Made by a program: the position numbers and the translations under genes | Notes under the pieces: generated by a model | Database searches by the model: none | The model's input: only the letters and a program-made list of their open reading frames with translations | Told to the model about the DNA's origin: nothing | Shown here: positions 14,531-24,309 of the stretch, in pieces | Numbering within the stretch: position 1 is the first letter of the stretch | Layout: the number at the start of each line of letters is the position of its first letter | From: Lachnospiraceae bacterium | Lineage (GTDB): Bacteria; Bacillota; Clostridia; Lachnospirales; Lachnospiraceae | Assembly: GCA_015057435.1 (NCBI GenBank) | Contig: SVEJ01000024.1 | Location: 1 to 46,239, forward strand | Length of the DNA: 46,239 nucleotides | Reading direction: 5' to 3'

Positions 14531-17500
14531 TTATTCCACACTTTTTAATGACTCAGCCATATCAATCTGTTCGAGTTTACCTGTCATTGTCCAATTCACA
14601 ATCTGGTTAAATAACAAGGTCAACACAACACTTATGACATAACTGACCGGTTCAATATGAATGTCAAATGCTACCATATCAACCTGAATCTCGCTTAAGG
14701 CAAATCCATGCAGTGCCCATCCAAGCACCAGGCCGAGCAGACTGCCTAACAGTGTTAATACTGCATTTTCTCGAAATACATAGGAGTTCGTTTCCTCTTT
14801 GTAAAATCCTAATACTTTGATCGTTGCAATCTCTCTGATACGCTCCGTAATATTGATGTTGTTAAGATTATAGATTACTACGAATGCTAACATAGCACCG
14901 AATGCAATCACTAATACAACAACATAATAAAGACTCTTTAACATATCCGTAATCTGTTCTTTCATATCCTTACTGATGCTAACGCGACTGACACAATCCT
15001 GTTTCATCAACGAAGAGGATACCTTATAGACATCTTCGTCATTTCCGACATTTGCAAACATGAGGTTATATTCAACTAATTCTCCAAACAAGGCCTCATA
15101 GGTATCCGGTTGCAACAATACATAATTGTCAATATAACTTTCATAGATAGCTGATACTGTTACGTCCCCGCCTTTCAAATCGCTATTTTGCAATCGAACA
15201 ACATCTCCAACAGAAAGTTCAAACCGATCAGCTAATTTAAACGGTATCGCAATCTCGCCATCGCCTGGCAAAGATAATTGTTCACCTTCTTTTGTTCGAA
15301 GATTCATATATTTTCCAAATGCATCTTCTTCTGATATAATAAGCAGATTTTCTCCTTTTGTCTTATCTCCAACCAAAATATCCGCACTTTTTCCGGATAA
15401 TAATAACGTATCTGTTATTCCTTCTACCATGTTCGGTTCTTCATCAATATTCACCATCATATCATACAATGAAATTTCATTATATTGTGTTTCGGCAATT
15501 GTTCCAATAGAATCCTTAACGCCAAATGCTGCAACAAGCAATGCCGTACAACCACTAACACCAATAATCATCATAAAAAAGCGACGTTTGTAACGGAAGA
15601 GATTTCTTACTGACACCTTATCCAAGAATTTTAACCGATTCCACACAAACGCTATCTTTTCAAGCAATACACGTTTCCCCGCCTTCGGTGCTTTTGGACG
15701 CATAAGTGTTGCCGCCATATCATTTAATTCCTGTCTGCAGGACACAAATGTTGTACCTGCAGAACATAAAAATGCGACGAGCGTAGAAATCACTAACAAC
15801 CCTATATCCATAACATAGGACATATCTCCCATGTCATACATCATTTTATACGATATCCATATCACAATTGAGAACAACCATGTCCCGCCAAAGTATCCAA
15901 GCACTGAACCAATTAGCGCTGCGCTTCCGGAATAGGTGAGATATTTGCCAATAATGGATGCACTCGAATATCCAAGTGCTTTTAACACACCAATCTGTGT
16001 TCTTTGTTCTTCTACCATTCTTGACATTGTTGTCATACAAACCATTGCAGCAACCATGAAGAAAAATACAGGAAACACCTTCGCAACACCGGAAATAATT
16101 GCTGAATCATTTTCAAAGCTTGCATATCCCATATTCGTTTCCCGTCCCAATACATATACTTCCGGTTTTTCCAAATCTCTCAATTCTTCTTTTCCGTCAG
16201 CAATCTCTTTTTCTGCATCAGCAATCTTTTCTTCAAATTCTTTCTTTCCCTCTTCGTACTCCTTTTCACCATCCAAAAGCTCGATTTTCGCATCTTCTAA
16301 TTTTCTTTCGTTCGATGCAATTTCTATCTTTGCATCTGCAAACTGTTGCTTTGCATCATCAATTTGCTTTTTGCCATCATCCAACTGTTTTTTCGCTTCA
16401 TCAAGTTCTTTTTTTGCCCGATCCAGCTTTTTCTTTGCAGCAATTAGTTGTTTGTCCGTTGCATCTAACGTTGCCTTTGCTTGTTCCAACTGAGGTGCCG
16501 CAGCATCTAATTGTGCTTTTGCAGTTGCCAATTGTGTCGCAGTCGCATCCAATTTCCCTCTCCATGTGGCAAGTTCCGCTTCTGTCTTGGTCCTTTCTTC
16601 TAAAGACATATAATCCTTATAGGTATCAAACTGTGCTTTTGCCGCCGCATACTCTTTTTCAGCAGCATCATATGCAACCTTCCCATTATTATATTGCTCC
16701 AGTGCATCCTTATACGACTTATATTGCACATTATACTCCGCAAGTCCCTTGTCATAAGCAGCTTTGCCCTTATCATATTCTTTCTTTCCCTTGTCGTATT
16801 CCTTCTTTCCCTTATCGTATTCCTTTCGTCCTTTTTCATATTTCTCTTGTTCTTTTTCAAAAGTCTTCTCATTATCCGCAAGTGTTTTCTTCGCAAAAGA
16901 TAGCTTATCTATTCCATCTGCTAATTCCTGTTTTCCATCAGTAATCTCTTTCCATGCATCCGATAGTTCCTGTTCACCTTCTTGTTTCTTTTCAGACAAT
17001 TCTTTTTCTCCATCGGTAATCTCTTCCATCGCCTCTGCATAGATTCTGTCATATCTGGCATCCGCAACTGTTTGTGTAACACCTTCCCATATTGTTTCTC
17101 GTGTTTCCATAAAGTCTTTATATTCATCAGAATAAATGACACCATCCTGATCAAAAACAACATAAATCTCTGTATCATAATCCATGTCAAAAGCACGTTC
17201 GTCCACATAGATATAACCGGAAAGACTACCATCTCCCACATCCGTGTTACCGCGACTAAGTAATGCATATAACGGAGAACGCACCAATCCTACAATCGTA
17301 TATTCCTGCACTTTAAAATTATCAGCATCCTCTGCTTCATTGTTTCCGGATACTGTTACCTTTTTCCCAAGATCGTCTGCAGTAAATGCCTGTACATCAA
17401 CAATACATTCCGTTTCATTCTCCGGCATACGTCCCTCTAGTAATTCTACAGTATTAACTGTATCGGTAATTGATAGTATCTTAAATGCCATATCTACGCC

Positions 17501-17797
17501 ATCTTCATTACGCACTAATACATCTGCACTCTTTGCTCCTTCTGCAGCTAGGACATCCTCTTGTTTCATTAATACTTCACTTGCATTTTCATCAAAACCA
17601 ATTGTAGAAACAAGCTGATAATCAAATAATTTTAACCGCTCCCAATATCCGTTTGCAGAATGTATCATCACCTCGTAAGAAATCTTCAAGCCGGAAAAAA
17701 AGCCCACGCCAAGTGCGACAATTAATAAAATTGCCATATATCTGCCAAAGCTACTCTTAATTTCTCTAAAAGTCGTCTTTCTCATTCCGCTACTCAT
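14531..17797 (-). CDS. Large FtsX-type ABC permease with an extracytoplasmic coiled coil
   Basis: 1088 residues from the ATG at 17795-17797 (an upstream GTG would add nine). A first membrane segment lies at about 20-42. A MacB-type external domain follows, then a coiled coil of about 300 residues at roughly 250-550, rich in Lys/Glu/Asp and containing repeats of EYDKGKK. FtsX domain 1 is at about 600-700 (MVEEQRTQIGVLKALGYSSASI) and domain 2 at the C-terminus (NITERIREIATIKVLGFYKEE). This architecture is found in Firmicutes exporters acting on lipids, peptides or cell-wall stress. The ATPase is encoded just upstream (17839-18543). No adjacent two-component pair is present. The substrate is unknown. 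Confidence 0.88.
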   Translation of the reverse strand: MSSGMRKTTFREIKSSFGRYMAILLIVALGVGFFSGLKISYEVMIHSANGYWERLKLFDYQLVSTIGFDENASEVLMKQEDVLAAEGAKSADVLVRNEDGVDMAFKILSITDTVNTVELLEGRMPENETECIVDVQAFTADDLGKKVTVSGNNEAEDADNFKVQEYTIVGLVRSPLYALLSRGNTDVGDGSLSGYIYVDERAFDMDYDTEIYVVFDQDGVIYSDEYKDFMETRETIWEGVTQTVADARYDRIYAEAMEEITDGEKELSEKKQEGEQELSDAWKEITDGKQELADGIDKLSFAKKTLADNEKTFEKEQEKYEKGRKEYDKGKKEYDKGKKEYDKGKAAYDKGLAEYNVQYKSYKDALEQYNNGKVAYDAAEKEYAAAKAQFDTYKDYMSLEERTKTEAELATWRGKLDATATQLATAKAQLDAAAPQLEQAKATLDATDKQLIAAKKKLDRAKKELDEAKKQLDDGKKQIDDAKQQFADAKIEIASNERKLEDAKIELLDGEKEYEEGKKEFEEKIADAEKEIADGKEELRDLEKPEVYVLGRETNMGYASFENDSAIISGVAKVFPVFFFMVAAMVCMTTMSRMVEEQRTQIGVLKALGYSSASIIGKYLTYSGSAALIGSVLGYFGGTWLFSIVIWISYKMMYDMGDMSYVMDIGLLVISTLVAFLCSAGTTFVSCRQELNDMAATLMRPKAPKAGKRVLLEKIAFVWNRLKFLDKVSVRNLFRYKRRFFMMIIGVSGCTALLVAAFGVKDSIGTIAETQYNEISLYDMMVNIDEEPNMVEGITDTLLLSGKSADILVGDKTKGENLLIISEEDAFGKYMNLRTKEGEQLSLPGDGEIAIPFKLADRFELSVGDVVRLQNSDLKGGDVTVSAIYESYIDNYVLLQPDTYEALFGELVEYNLMFANVGNDEDVYKVSSSLMKQDCVSRVSISKDMKEQITDMLKSLYYVVVLVIAFGAMLAFVVIYNLNNINITERIREIATIKVLGFYKEETNSYVFRENAVLTLLGSLLGLVLGWALHGFALSEIQVDMVAFDIHIEPVSYVISVVLTLLFNQIVNWTMTGKLEQIDMAESLKSVE
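16746..16850 (-). repeat. 21-bp tandem repeat in the permease coiled coil
   Basis: Five consecutive 21-bp units starting CCCTT(A/G)TC on the plus strand (16746, 16767, 16788, 16809, 16830), encoding the heptad EYDKGKK and variants. The reading frame is kept, so the copy number can vary without breaking the gene. Confidence 0.75.
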
Positions 17798-17838
17798 AAT
17801 CGAATCTTCTTTCTCTTTCTTCACTCAAAAACGTTCTG

Positions 17839-18543
17839 TTACCATTCTAATGTCTCTACATCCACCGGATGTTCATTCATACGCATACTTGACACACGTC
17901 CATTCTTCACCTTAATGACGCGATCAGCCATCTCTGTTATCGCTTGATTATGTGTAATCACAACAACCGTTGTTCCTGTCTCTTTGCATGTATCCTGCAA
18001 AAGCTTAAGTACCGCCTTACCGGTCTGATAATCAAGTGCTCCCGTAGGTTCATCACAAAGCAACAACTTGGGATTCTTAGCAAGTGCTCTTGCGATTGCA
18101 ACACGCTGCTGTTCACCACCTGATAATTGTGCTGGAAAATTCTGCATTCTATCCTGTAATCCTACCTGCTCTAATACCTTTCTTGCATCCAACGGTTCTT
18201 TACATATCTGTGATGCAAGCTCTACATTTTCAACCGCAGTCAAATTTCCAACCAGGTTGTAAAATTGAAAAACAAATCCCACATCATAACGACGATACGT
18301 AGTAAGTTCCTTTTTATTCAATGCCGAAATCTTCTTTCCATCCAAAAGCACTTCACCACTTGTCAAAGTATCCATACCGCCCAATATATTCAAGATTGTC
18401 GTCTTGCCTGCACCGGAGGCTCCCACGATAATACAGAACTCTCCTTGCTCAATCTCAAAATCTACTCCGGAAAGTGCATGAATCTCTATCTCTCCGGTTT
18501 TATAAGATTTTGTTACATTTTTAAATTCTACAAATGCACTCAT
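17839..18543 (-). CDS. ABC transporter ATPase (LolD/MacB type)
   Basis: 234 residues. Walker [10 protein letters not shown] at about 42-50, Q-loop [16 protein letters not shown], signature [15 protein letters not shown] at about 140-154, Walker [13 protein letters not shown], and the H-loop [10 protein letters not shown]. The length and EPTGALD motif fit the LolD/MacB/FtsE group that drives FtsX-type permeases mechanically. GGAG precedes the ATG. It is followed after 41 nt by its permease and forms a two-gene operon ending at 14488. Confidence 0.95.
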   Translation of the reverse strand: MSAFVEFKNVTKSYKTGEIEIHALSGVDFEIEQGEFCIIVGASGAGKTTILNILGGMDTLTSGEVLLDGKKISALNKKELTTYRRYDVGFVFQFYNLVGNLTAVENVELASQICKEPLDARKVLEQVGLQDRMQNFPAQLSGGEQQRVAIARALAKNPKLLLCDEPTGALDYQTGKAVLKLLQDTCKETGTTVVVITHNQAITEMADRVIKVKNGRVSSMRMNEHPVDVETLEW

Positions 18544-18706
18544 TTTATCTACTCCATTATTCTATTCAAATATCATTTACAAATTGTAACCAAAATGGTA
18601 TTCTATCAAAACTAAGGATCTGTTTAAATTCAATCTTGTTATAGAAGAACCCTAACATATTATATTACGAACCATATATGTAATCAATGAAAAGAGTGTG
18701 ACTTTT

Positions 18707-19609
18707 ATGTACTTATATAGAGAAATCAAAAAGAATTTCATACTGCCAAATGCTTATAATGATTGGAAAGAATACCGAAATGCTGTCACTGACTATGTGA
18801 TTGAAGAAACCAATCAAGTAAACGTTCCCCTAACCTTTTCCTCCAATATGGACGAAACATCGCTTTTACCAACCTTAGCGATTGTAGGTGCAGGTGCTTG
18901 CAACGACCTCAACTTATGTAAACTAACATCTCACTTTTCAAAAATCACATTATTAGATTGTGATTCAGATGCTATACATACTGCATTGCAGACTTATCAC
19001 CTGCAAGATTGTTCTCAGATTGAATGCCAAGTTATAAGCCTTAATGGATTACATGAATCTCATTACGAAGCGTTTTGTGACCAATTACAGGCTTATGTAC
19101 AAGAACAATTTGACACCCTTACTCCCGAACAATTTGAAGCCTATGCAATTTCATTACTACAGAAGTATCTATACGAAACACAGAATTATATCATTCCATT
19201 ACCTGCACATACTTATGACTACATCTGTTGCTTTGGCGTTCACAGTCAATTACAAGCAATGTTTTCATATATCTACAAAGCATTTGAAATAAATTTACGA
19301 GAGATAAAATTTGCTGATGCGCCTAACCTCAACTCACACTTTAACAGTTATCTTCAAGCAGAAAACGAGCGTTTCATTCCGCTTTTTCACGATGCACTTT
19401 TCAACTGTGCAAAACAAGGGGTATTTTTAGGTTTAGAAAAAAAACGCACCAATAATGATGATGCCATCGAAGGTGCATATCAGGGAATAATAGATATCCA
19501 AAAACGAAATCTCACAACAAAATGTTCCTCTGTCGTATGGCCATTTCTTCCCTCAGAGGATATCTATTACGAAATGTTACTATTCAATATTCAATTGCCA
19601 CAAAAATAA
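18707..19609 (+). CDS. Rossmann-fold protein, probable SAM-dependent methyltransferase-like
   Basis: 300 residues from the ATG at 18707 (AAAGAG about 10 nt upstream; the GTG at 18698 is too close). Residues 52-75 read TLAIVGAGACNDLNL followed by ITLLDCDSDAI, a Rossmann motif I with an acidic residue ending strand 2, as in SAM methyltransferases. The C-terminal part is helical with no recognised target domain. The N-terminus (YREIKKNFILPNAYNDWKEY) looks like a separate helical cap. It is a single-gene unit ending in a bidirectional terminator. The methyl acceptor is unknown and catalysis is not proven. Confidence 0.7.
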   Translation: MYLYREIKKNFILPNAYNDWKEYRNAVTDYVIEETNQVNVPLTFSSNMDETSLLPTLAIVGAGACNDLNLCKLTSHFSKITLLDCDSDAIHTALQTYHLQDCSQIECQVISLNGLHESHYEAFCDQLQAYVQEQFDTLTPEQFEAYAISLLQKYLYETQNYIIPLPAHTYDYICCFGVHSQLQAMFSYIYKAFEINLREIKFADAPNLNSHFNSYLQAENERFIPLFHDALFNCAKQGVFLGLEKKRTNNDDAIEGAYQGIIDIQKRNLTTKCSSVVWPFLPSEDIYYEMLLFNIQLPQK

Positions 19610-19640
19610 GGTGGACGAATCCCTGCGAAACGTCCACCTT
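19608..19640. terminator. Bidirectional terminator
   Basis: 10-bp perfect stem AAGGTGGACG / CGTCCACCTT between convergent genes; on the minus strand it is followed by ATTTTTG. Confidence 0.85.
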
Positions 19641-19656
19641 ACTTATTGCATCATTC

Positions 19657-21042
19657 TTATCTTTCATCTATTGGTATATATGATTGTTTCTTCTTCACTG
19701 CTTTATATGCAGGACGAATAATCTTTCCTTGGTTAATCAATTCTTCCAGTCTATGTGCACTCCAACCTGCCATACGCGCAACAGCAAATAACGGAGTAAA
19801 CAACTCTGTCGGTAACCCAAGCATCTGATATACGAAACCGGAATAAAAGTCCACATTCGCACTAACACCTTTGTATATCTTACGCTCTTCCGCAATCACT
19901 TCCGGTGCCAGACGCTCTACATTAGAATACAACTGATATTCCTTTTCAAATCCCTTCTCAACAGAAAGCTGTTCAACGAATTTCTTAAACACCTTCGCTC
20001 TTGGATCTGACAACGAATATACTGCATGGCCCATACCGTAGATAAGTCCTGCTTTATCAAATGCTTCCTTGTGCAATAATTTCTTAAGGTAATCCTTTAT
20101 CTGTTCATCATCATTCCAATCCTTAACTTGCACCTTCATGTCATCAAACATCTTGGTTACTTTGATGTTAGCACCACCATGTTTCGGTCCTTTTAACGAA
20201 CCTAATGATGCAGCCATAGATGAATATGTATCCGTTCCTGATGATGTTACAACATGGGTTGTAAATGTAGAATTATTACCACCACCATGTTCAGCATGTA
20301 ATACCAATGCCAAATCCAAGATTCTGGCCTCTAATTCTGAATACTGACAATCTGGTCTTAACAGATACAACAAATTCTCTGCTGTTGACAAATGTGGCTG
20401 TGGTGCATGAATATACAAACTATTACCGTCATGATAATGACTATATGCCTGATATCCATAAACTGCCAACAACGGTACAACCGAAATCAACTGCAAACAC
20501 TGTCTTAACACATTCGGAACAGATGTATCATCTGCCTTATCATCATAAGCATACAAGGTAAGAATACTTCTCTGCAAGGTATTCATCATATCCTTACTCG
20601 GTGCTTTCAAAATAATATCCCTTACAAAATTAGTAGGTAACGAAAGTCTGTAATCAGATAAAATCTTCTTCATCTTATCCAATTCTTCCGGTGCAGGAAG
20701 TTGACCAAATAATAGCAAATATGTGGTCTCTTCAAAACCAAATCTTTTTTCTTTGATAAATCCTGCCACAATGTCTTCTACATCGACACCCTGATAATAA
20801 AGCTTGCCTTCGCAAGGAATCATATCATTATCTTCTACAATATAAGACTTAATCTTAGATATATCCGTAAGACCTGCCAAAACACCCTTACCATTGATGT
20901 CACGAAGACCTCTTTTTACTTCATATTGCGAATAAAGCTCCGGATCAATCGGCAAGTTTTCTAAGCAAAGATTTGCCAATTCCGAAATTTCATCTGTTAT
21001 TCTTGAATATGTACTAATTCTGTCATTGTGGTTGTTATACAC
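19657..21042 (-). CDS. Citrate synthase
   Basis: 461 residues from the GTG at 21040-21042, which has AAAGGGTG seven nt upstream; a TTG ten codons earlier lacks a site. It condenses acetyl-CoA and oxaloacetate to citrate. Family blocks: LAVYGYQ, LVLHAEHGGGNNSTFTTHVV with the first active-site His, LKGPKHGGAN, and GMGHAVYSLSDPRA with the second His. The length is slightly above the common 370-430 because of an N-terminal extension. It is homologous to Si-type synthase, not the Re-type of some Clostridia. No aconitase or isocitrate dehydrogenase is adjacent. An extended -10 (TGATATACT) lies just upstream of the start. Confidence 0.93.
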   Translation of the reverse strand: MYNNHNDRISTYSRITDEISELANLCLENLPIDPELYSQYEVKRGLRDINGKGVLAGLTDISKIKSYIVEDNDMIPCEGKLYYQGVDVEDIVAGFIKEKRFGFEETTYLLLFGQLPAPEELDKMKKILSDYRLSLPTNFVRDIILKAPSKDMMNTLQRSILTLYAYDDKADDTSVPNVLRQCLQLISVVPLLAVYGYQAYSHYHDGNSLYIHAPQPHLSTAENLLYLLRPDCQYSELEARILDLALVLHAEHGGGNNSTFTTHVVTSSGTDTYSSMAASLGSLKGPKHGGANIKVTKMFDDMKVQVKDWNDDEQIKDYLKKLLHKEAFDKAGLIYGMGHAVYSLSDPRAKVFKKFVEQLSVEKGFEKEYQLYSNVERLAPEVIAEERKIYKGVSANVDFYSGFVYQMLGLPTELFTPLFAVARMAGWSAHRLEELINQGKIIRPAYKAVKKKQSYIPIDER

Positions 21043-21168
21043 GCAATCACCCTTTCCCAAATTTCTAATCAAAATTACTCCAGATGATAGTATATCACAA
21101 AACCCACAATTTACCTAGTCATAATTGTTAATCTTCACGAAATATTCATTTTTCTAACAATTATCATC

Positions 21169-22113
21169 CTATCTAGACGTAGCTCGAACATTTCCATCAA
21201 ACATTCTGCTATATCCTAACCATTCTTCACCTTTGTCATGATTACTATCAAGCAATTCTATAAATCCTTCTAACTTTGCATCTGTATTATCAGCAAATGC
21301 CAAAGCTACTGCTTCAATTAACGCAGGTTTCTTCGGAGAGCCAAATTCCAATTCTCCATGATGCGATAATATGCAGTGTTTTAATTCATTGGCAAGCTTT
21401 TCAGGAAAACCATCGATTGTTTTAATTCTTTCATCAAGCATAATTGTTCCGGTTACAATATGACCAATCAGCTGGCCTTCATCCGTATAATCATTCTCCG
21501 GAAAAGAAGATATTTCATGTACCTTACCAATATCATGACAAAGCGCTGCCGTTACCAACAAATCTCTATTCAACACAGGATAACAAGTTGCATAATAATC
21601 ACATAGCTTTGCAACAGAGAGGCTATGTTCTAATAACCCGCCCACAAAATTATGATGCATTGTTTTTGCTGCCGAATGTACTTTGAATGTTTTCGCAAAA
21701 GCTGCATCTTCCACGAAAAACGACTGCAACAACTGCAATAAATGCGTATTCTTTACTGTATGTATTACTGTAACCAATTCATCGTACATCTCATTCAGAT
21801 TACGCTTAGAACACGGCATATAATCAGTCGGATCATATTCTCCTTCTTGTGCTCTTCTTACTCTTCTCACATTCATCTGCAATGCACCTTGAAAACTCGT
21901 CACCTGTGCATCTACATAGATGTAGTCCATCGAATCAAAGTGATCAATGCCATTCGACAAATCCCATACCTTGGCATCAACCGATCCTGTCTTGTCATGC
22001 AATTGCATGGAATAATAATTCTTTCCTGCCTTTGTCTGTAATGTTCTTTTATCCTTACATAGATAAATGGAAGAAATCATATCCCCTTCTCTTAATTCTG
22101 CAACAAATCTCAT
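21169..22113 (-). CDS. yhaM: 3'-5' exoribonuclease YhaM family
   Basis: 314 residues, the usual YhaM length. Residues 1-95 form an OB fold (GKNYYSMQLHDKTGSVDAKV) and residues 150-290 an HD domain with HHNFVGGLLEHS, CHDIGK and ILSHHGELEFGSP, which supply the metal-binding His/Asp residues. YhaM trims RNA, and acts on DNA in some assays, in the cytoplasm of Firmicutes. It is the last gene of the long leftward string that starts at the VanW gene, 24 nt after the sensor kinase stop. Confidence 0.93.
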   Translation of the reverse strand: MRFVAELREGDMISSIYLCKDKRTLQTKAGKNYYSMQLHDKTGSVDAKVWDLSNGIDHFDSMDYIYVDAQVTSFQGALQMNVRRVRRAQEGEYDPTDYMPCSKRNLNEMYDELVTVIHTVKNTHLLQLLQSFFVEDAAFAKTFKVHSAAKTMHHNFVGGLLEHSLSVAKLCDYYATCYPVLNRDLLVTAALCHDIGKVHEISSFPENDYTDEGQLIGHIVTGTIMLDERIKTIDGFPEKLANELKHCILSHHGELEFGSPKKPALIEAVALAFADNTDAKLEGFIELLDSNHDKGEEWLGYSRMFDGNVRATSR

Positions 22114-22137
22114 ATTCTTGCTCCTTCTATTATTAGA

Positions 22138-23568
22138 TTAACTATTATGCTCATGACTCTCATTCGTCATAAGTGAAAATACAAACTCACTTCCGGCACC
22201 TTCCGTACTAATCAGATTAATATTCTCTCCGTGTGCCTTAATAATCTCTTTCGTAATAGCGAGTCCAAGTCCTGTTCCCTGTTTATCTTTTCCTCGTGAC
22301 GAATCTGTCTTGTAAAAACGATCCCATACCTTTTTTTGATGCTCTTTTTCAATTCCGGGACCTTGATCCTTTACAGAAACAAAGACTTTATTATTCTTAT
22401 CGTAGATTGTAACTTCAATCCGACCTTTTTTCGGACTGAACTTAACAGCATTATCCATCAGATTATGTACGACCTGGCCGATCTTCATCTTGTCAGCATA
22501 TACAATCGTATCTTCAGCCGGACAATTAATACGGATATCTATTTTCTTTTGTTCACAGACACCTTCTAATGTGTTTCTGGTTTCTTTTACAACATCCACA
22601 ATATCAAATTTCGATTTTTTCAGAATCGGTCCGTATGTATCAAAATCATTCAATTCGAGCAACCCGGATGTTAGCTTTGTAAGACGCTTGGATTCATTCA
22701 ACACAATATTGAGATATCTGTCATATCTCTCCGGCGGAATGGTTCCGTCCAACATTGCCTCTAAGTAACCTTTGATAGATGTAAGCGGCGACCGGAAATC
22801 ATGTGAAATATTCGCGATAAAATTCTTTCTGTACTCATCTAATTTACTAAGTTCCGATGCCATATATTCCAAAGAATCCGACAACTCACCAATTTCGTCC
22901 TTACGAACTACTCCGGTCTTTTTCTCGAAATTACCTTTTGCATATTCTCTCGCTGCAATATTCAACTTCGCAATTGGTTTAATAATCATACGTGACAAAT
23001 ACATCAATACCAAGACAATCATCAAAAGCATTACAAAAAACGGCATATACATAATGCTCAACATATCTTGTTGAAGGCTTGCAACTTCTTCCATTGCTGT
23101 GTGTAATACCAGATATCCTGTCGGTTCTCCTTGTACAGAAATCGGAATACCAATACTAATCATTGTCCCCGGAAAAACCTGATAAAAGTCTCCCGTTTGG
23201 GTAAATCCTTTGTCCAAATGAATCCCTTCATCCAACTGCAAAATGTTATGCGGAATCTTTGATAAATCACTTCGATTAGAAGCTGCAATTAATTCTCCGT
23301 TCTCTGAAAAAAGCCACACTTTTGTCTGAAGTGCATCGTCGAATTCATCAAGTCTGATTTGCAGATATTCCAAAGAGGTAATTCCTTGAAAATAAGACAA
23401 TATCGTCTGTTCTGCCAAAAGATGTGCTTCGTTCATCAAATTATTCTGCTTTTCTTGTACCAACGCTTTTTGTGTTGCATAGGTTGTATAGCTTGCAAGC
23501 AGAATGAAAATGGTAGCGAACATCATAATAATTACAATAACAATCTTATCTAAAATCGTTTTTTTCAA
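22138..23568 (-). CDS. Membrane sensor histidine kinase (PhoR/WalK type)
   Basis: 476 residues. Membrane segments at about 8-30 and 170-193 enclose an extracytoplasmic sensor of about 140 residues. A HAMP linker follows at about 194-245, HisKA has the phospho-acceptor His256 in ISHDFRSP, and the HATPase domain contains NLMDNAVKFSPKKG, DQGPGIEKEH and GTGLGLAITK. The signal is unknown. The gene lies 15 nt after its response regulator, and both sit inside the mutS2 gene string. Confidence 0.95.
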   Translation of the reverse strand: MKKTILDKIVIVIIMMFATIFILLASYTTYATQKALVQEKQNNLMNEAHLLAEQTILSYFQGITSLEYLQIRLDEFDDALQTKVWLFSENGELIAASNRSDLSKIPHNILQLDEGIHLDKGFTQTGDFYQVFPGTMISIGIPISVQGEPTGYLVLHTAMEEVASLQQDMLSIMYMPFFVMLLMIVLVLMYLSRMIIKPIAKLNIAAREYAKGNFEKKTGVVRKDEIGELSDSLEYMASELSKLDEYRKNFIANISHDFRSPLTSIKGYLEAMLDGTIPPERYDRYLNIVLNESKRLTKLTSGLLELNDFDTYGPILKKSKFDIVDVVKETRNTLEGVCEQKKIDIRINCPAEDTIVYADKMKIGQVVHNLMDNAVKFSPKKGRIEVTIYDKNNKVFVSVKDQGPGIEKEHQKKVWDRFYKTDSSRGKDKQGTGLGLAITKEIIKAHGENINLISTEGAGSEFVFSLMTNESHEHNS

Positions 23569-23583
23569 TAATTCTCACCCCGA

Positions 23584-24288
23584 TTACTTTACTTCAAACT
23601 TATATCCAATCCCCCACACAGTTGCGATAGACCAATTCTCTCCGTCTTTGATCTTTTCGCGAATACGTTTTACATGAACATCCACTGTTCGTGTATCACC
23701 TATATAATCATATCCCCATATCTTATCCAACAACTGTTCTCTTGTAAAAACCTGATTCGGACTATTAGCTAAAAAGAACAGTAATTCCATTTCTTTCGGC
23801 GGCATATCAATCTGCTTACCGTTATATATCACTGCATAACTTGTTAGATTAACAACCAATCCGTCATAAGAAACCACATCTCCCGGCGTTACTATATTCG
23901 TTTCTTGTTTATCCTCTGTATGTGTTACTCTTCGTAAAATAGCCTGTACTCTTGCAACCAATTCATTCGAGTCAAACGGTTTTACCATATAATCATCTGC
24001 ACCGATTTTCAGTCCTAATACCTTATCAAACACTTCACCCTTTGCGGATAACATAATAATCGGAACCTGACTATCTTTTCGAATCTCACGACACACGTCA
24101 TATCCATCCATTCCCGGTAACATGATATCTAACAAAACCAAATGTGGTTGATATTGTTTGAATACCTTTATTGCCTCCTCACCATTTGACACTATTTCTG
24201 TATCAAAACATTCTTTCACCAAATACAATGAAATCAACTCTGCAATATTTTCATCATCATCCACAATCAAAATTCTTTTTTTATCCAT
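23584..24288 (-). CDS. OmpR/PhoB-family response regulator
   Basis: 234 residues. Receiver domain 1-120 with the acidic pocket DDDEN, the phosphorylation site Asp54 in LLDIMLPGMDG, Ser/Thr in MLSAKG, and Lys in VKPFDSNEL. Winged-helix DNA-binding domain at about 130-232 (FTREQLLDKIWGYDYIGDTR, VDVHVKRIREKI). GAGGAGG precedes the ATG. Partner of the downstream sensor kinase. Target genes cannot be read from the window. Confidence 0.96.
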   Translation of the reverse strand: MDKKRILIVDDDENIAELISLYLVKECFDTEIVSNGEEAIKVFKQYQPHLVLLDIMLPGMDGYDVCREIRKDSQVPIIMLSAKGEVFDKVLGLKIGADDYMVKPFDSNELVARVQAILRRVTHTEDKQETNIVTPGDVVSYDGLVVNLTSYAVIYNGKQIDMPPKEMELLFFLANSPNQVFTREQLLDKIWGYDYIGDTRTVDVHVKRIREKIKDGENWSIATVWGIGYKFEVK

Positions 24289-24309
24289 AGTAACCTCCTC
24301 TTCTCATAC

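Noticed and set aside
16746-16850. Tandem repeats as a possible CRISPR array
   Set aside because: Units are directly adjacent, 21 bp, in frame and encode heptads; there are no spacers.
16099-16944. 281-residue rightward open frame inside the ABC permease gene
   Set aside because: Created by the repetitive Lys/Glu codons of the coiled coil on the opposite strand; no ribosome binding site and low-complexity product.
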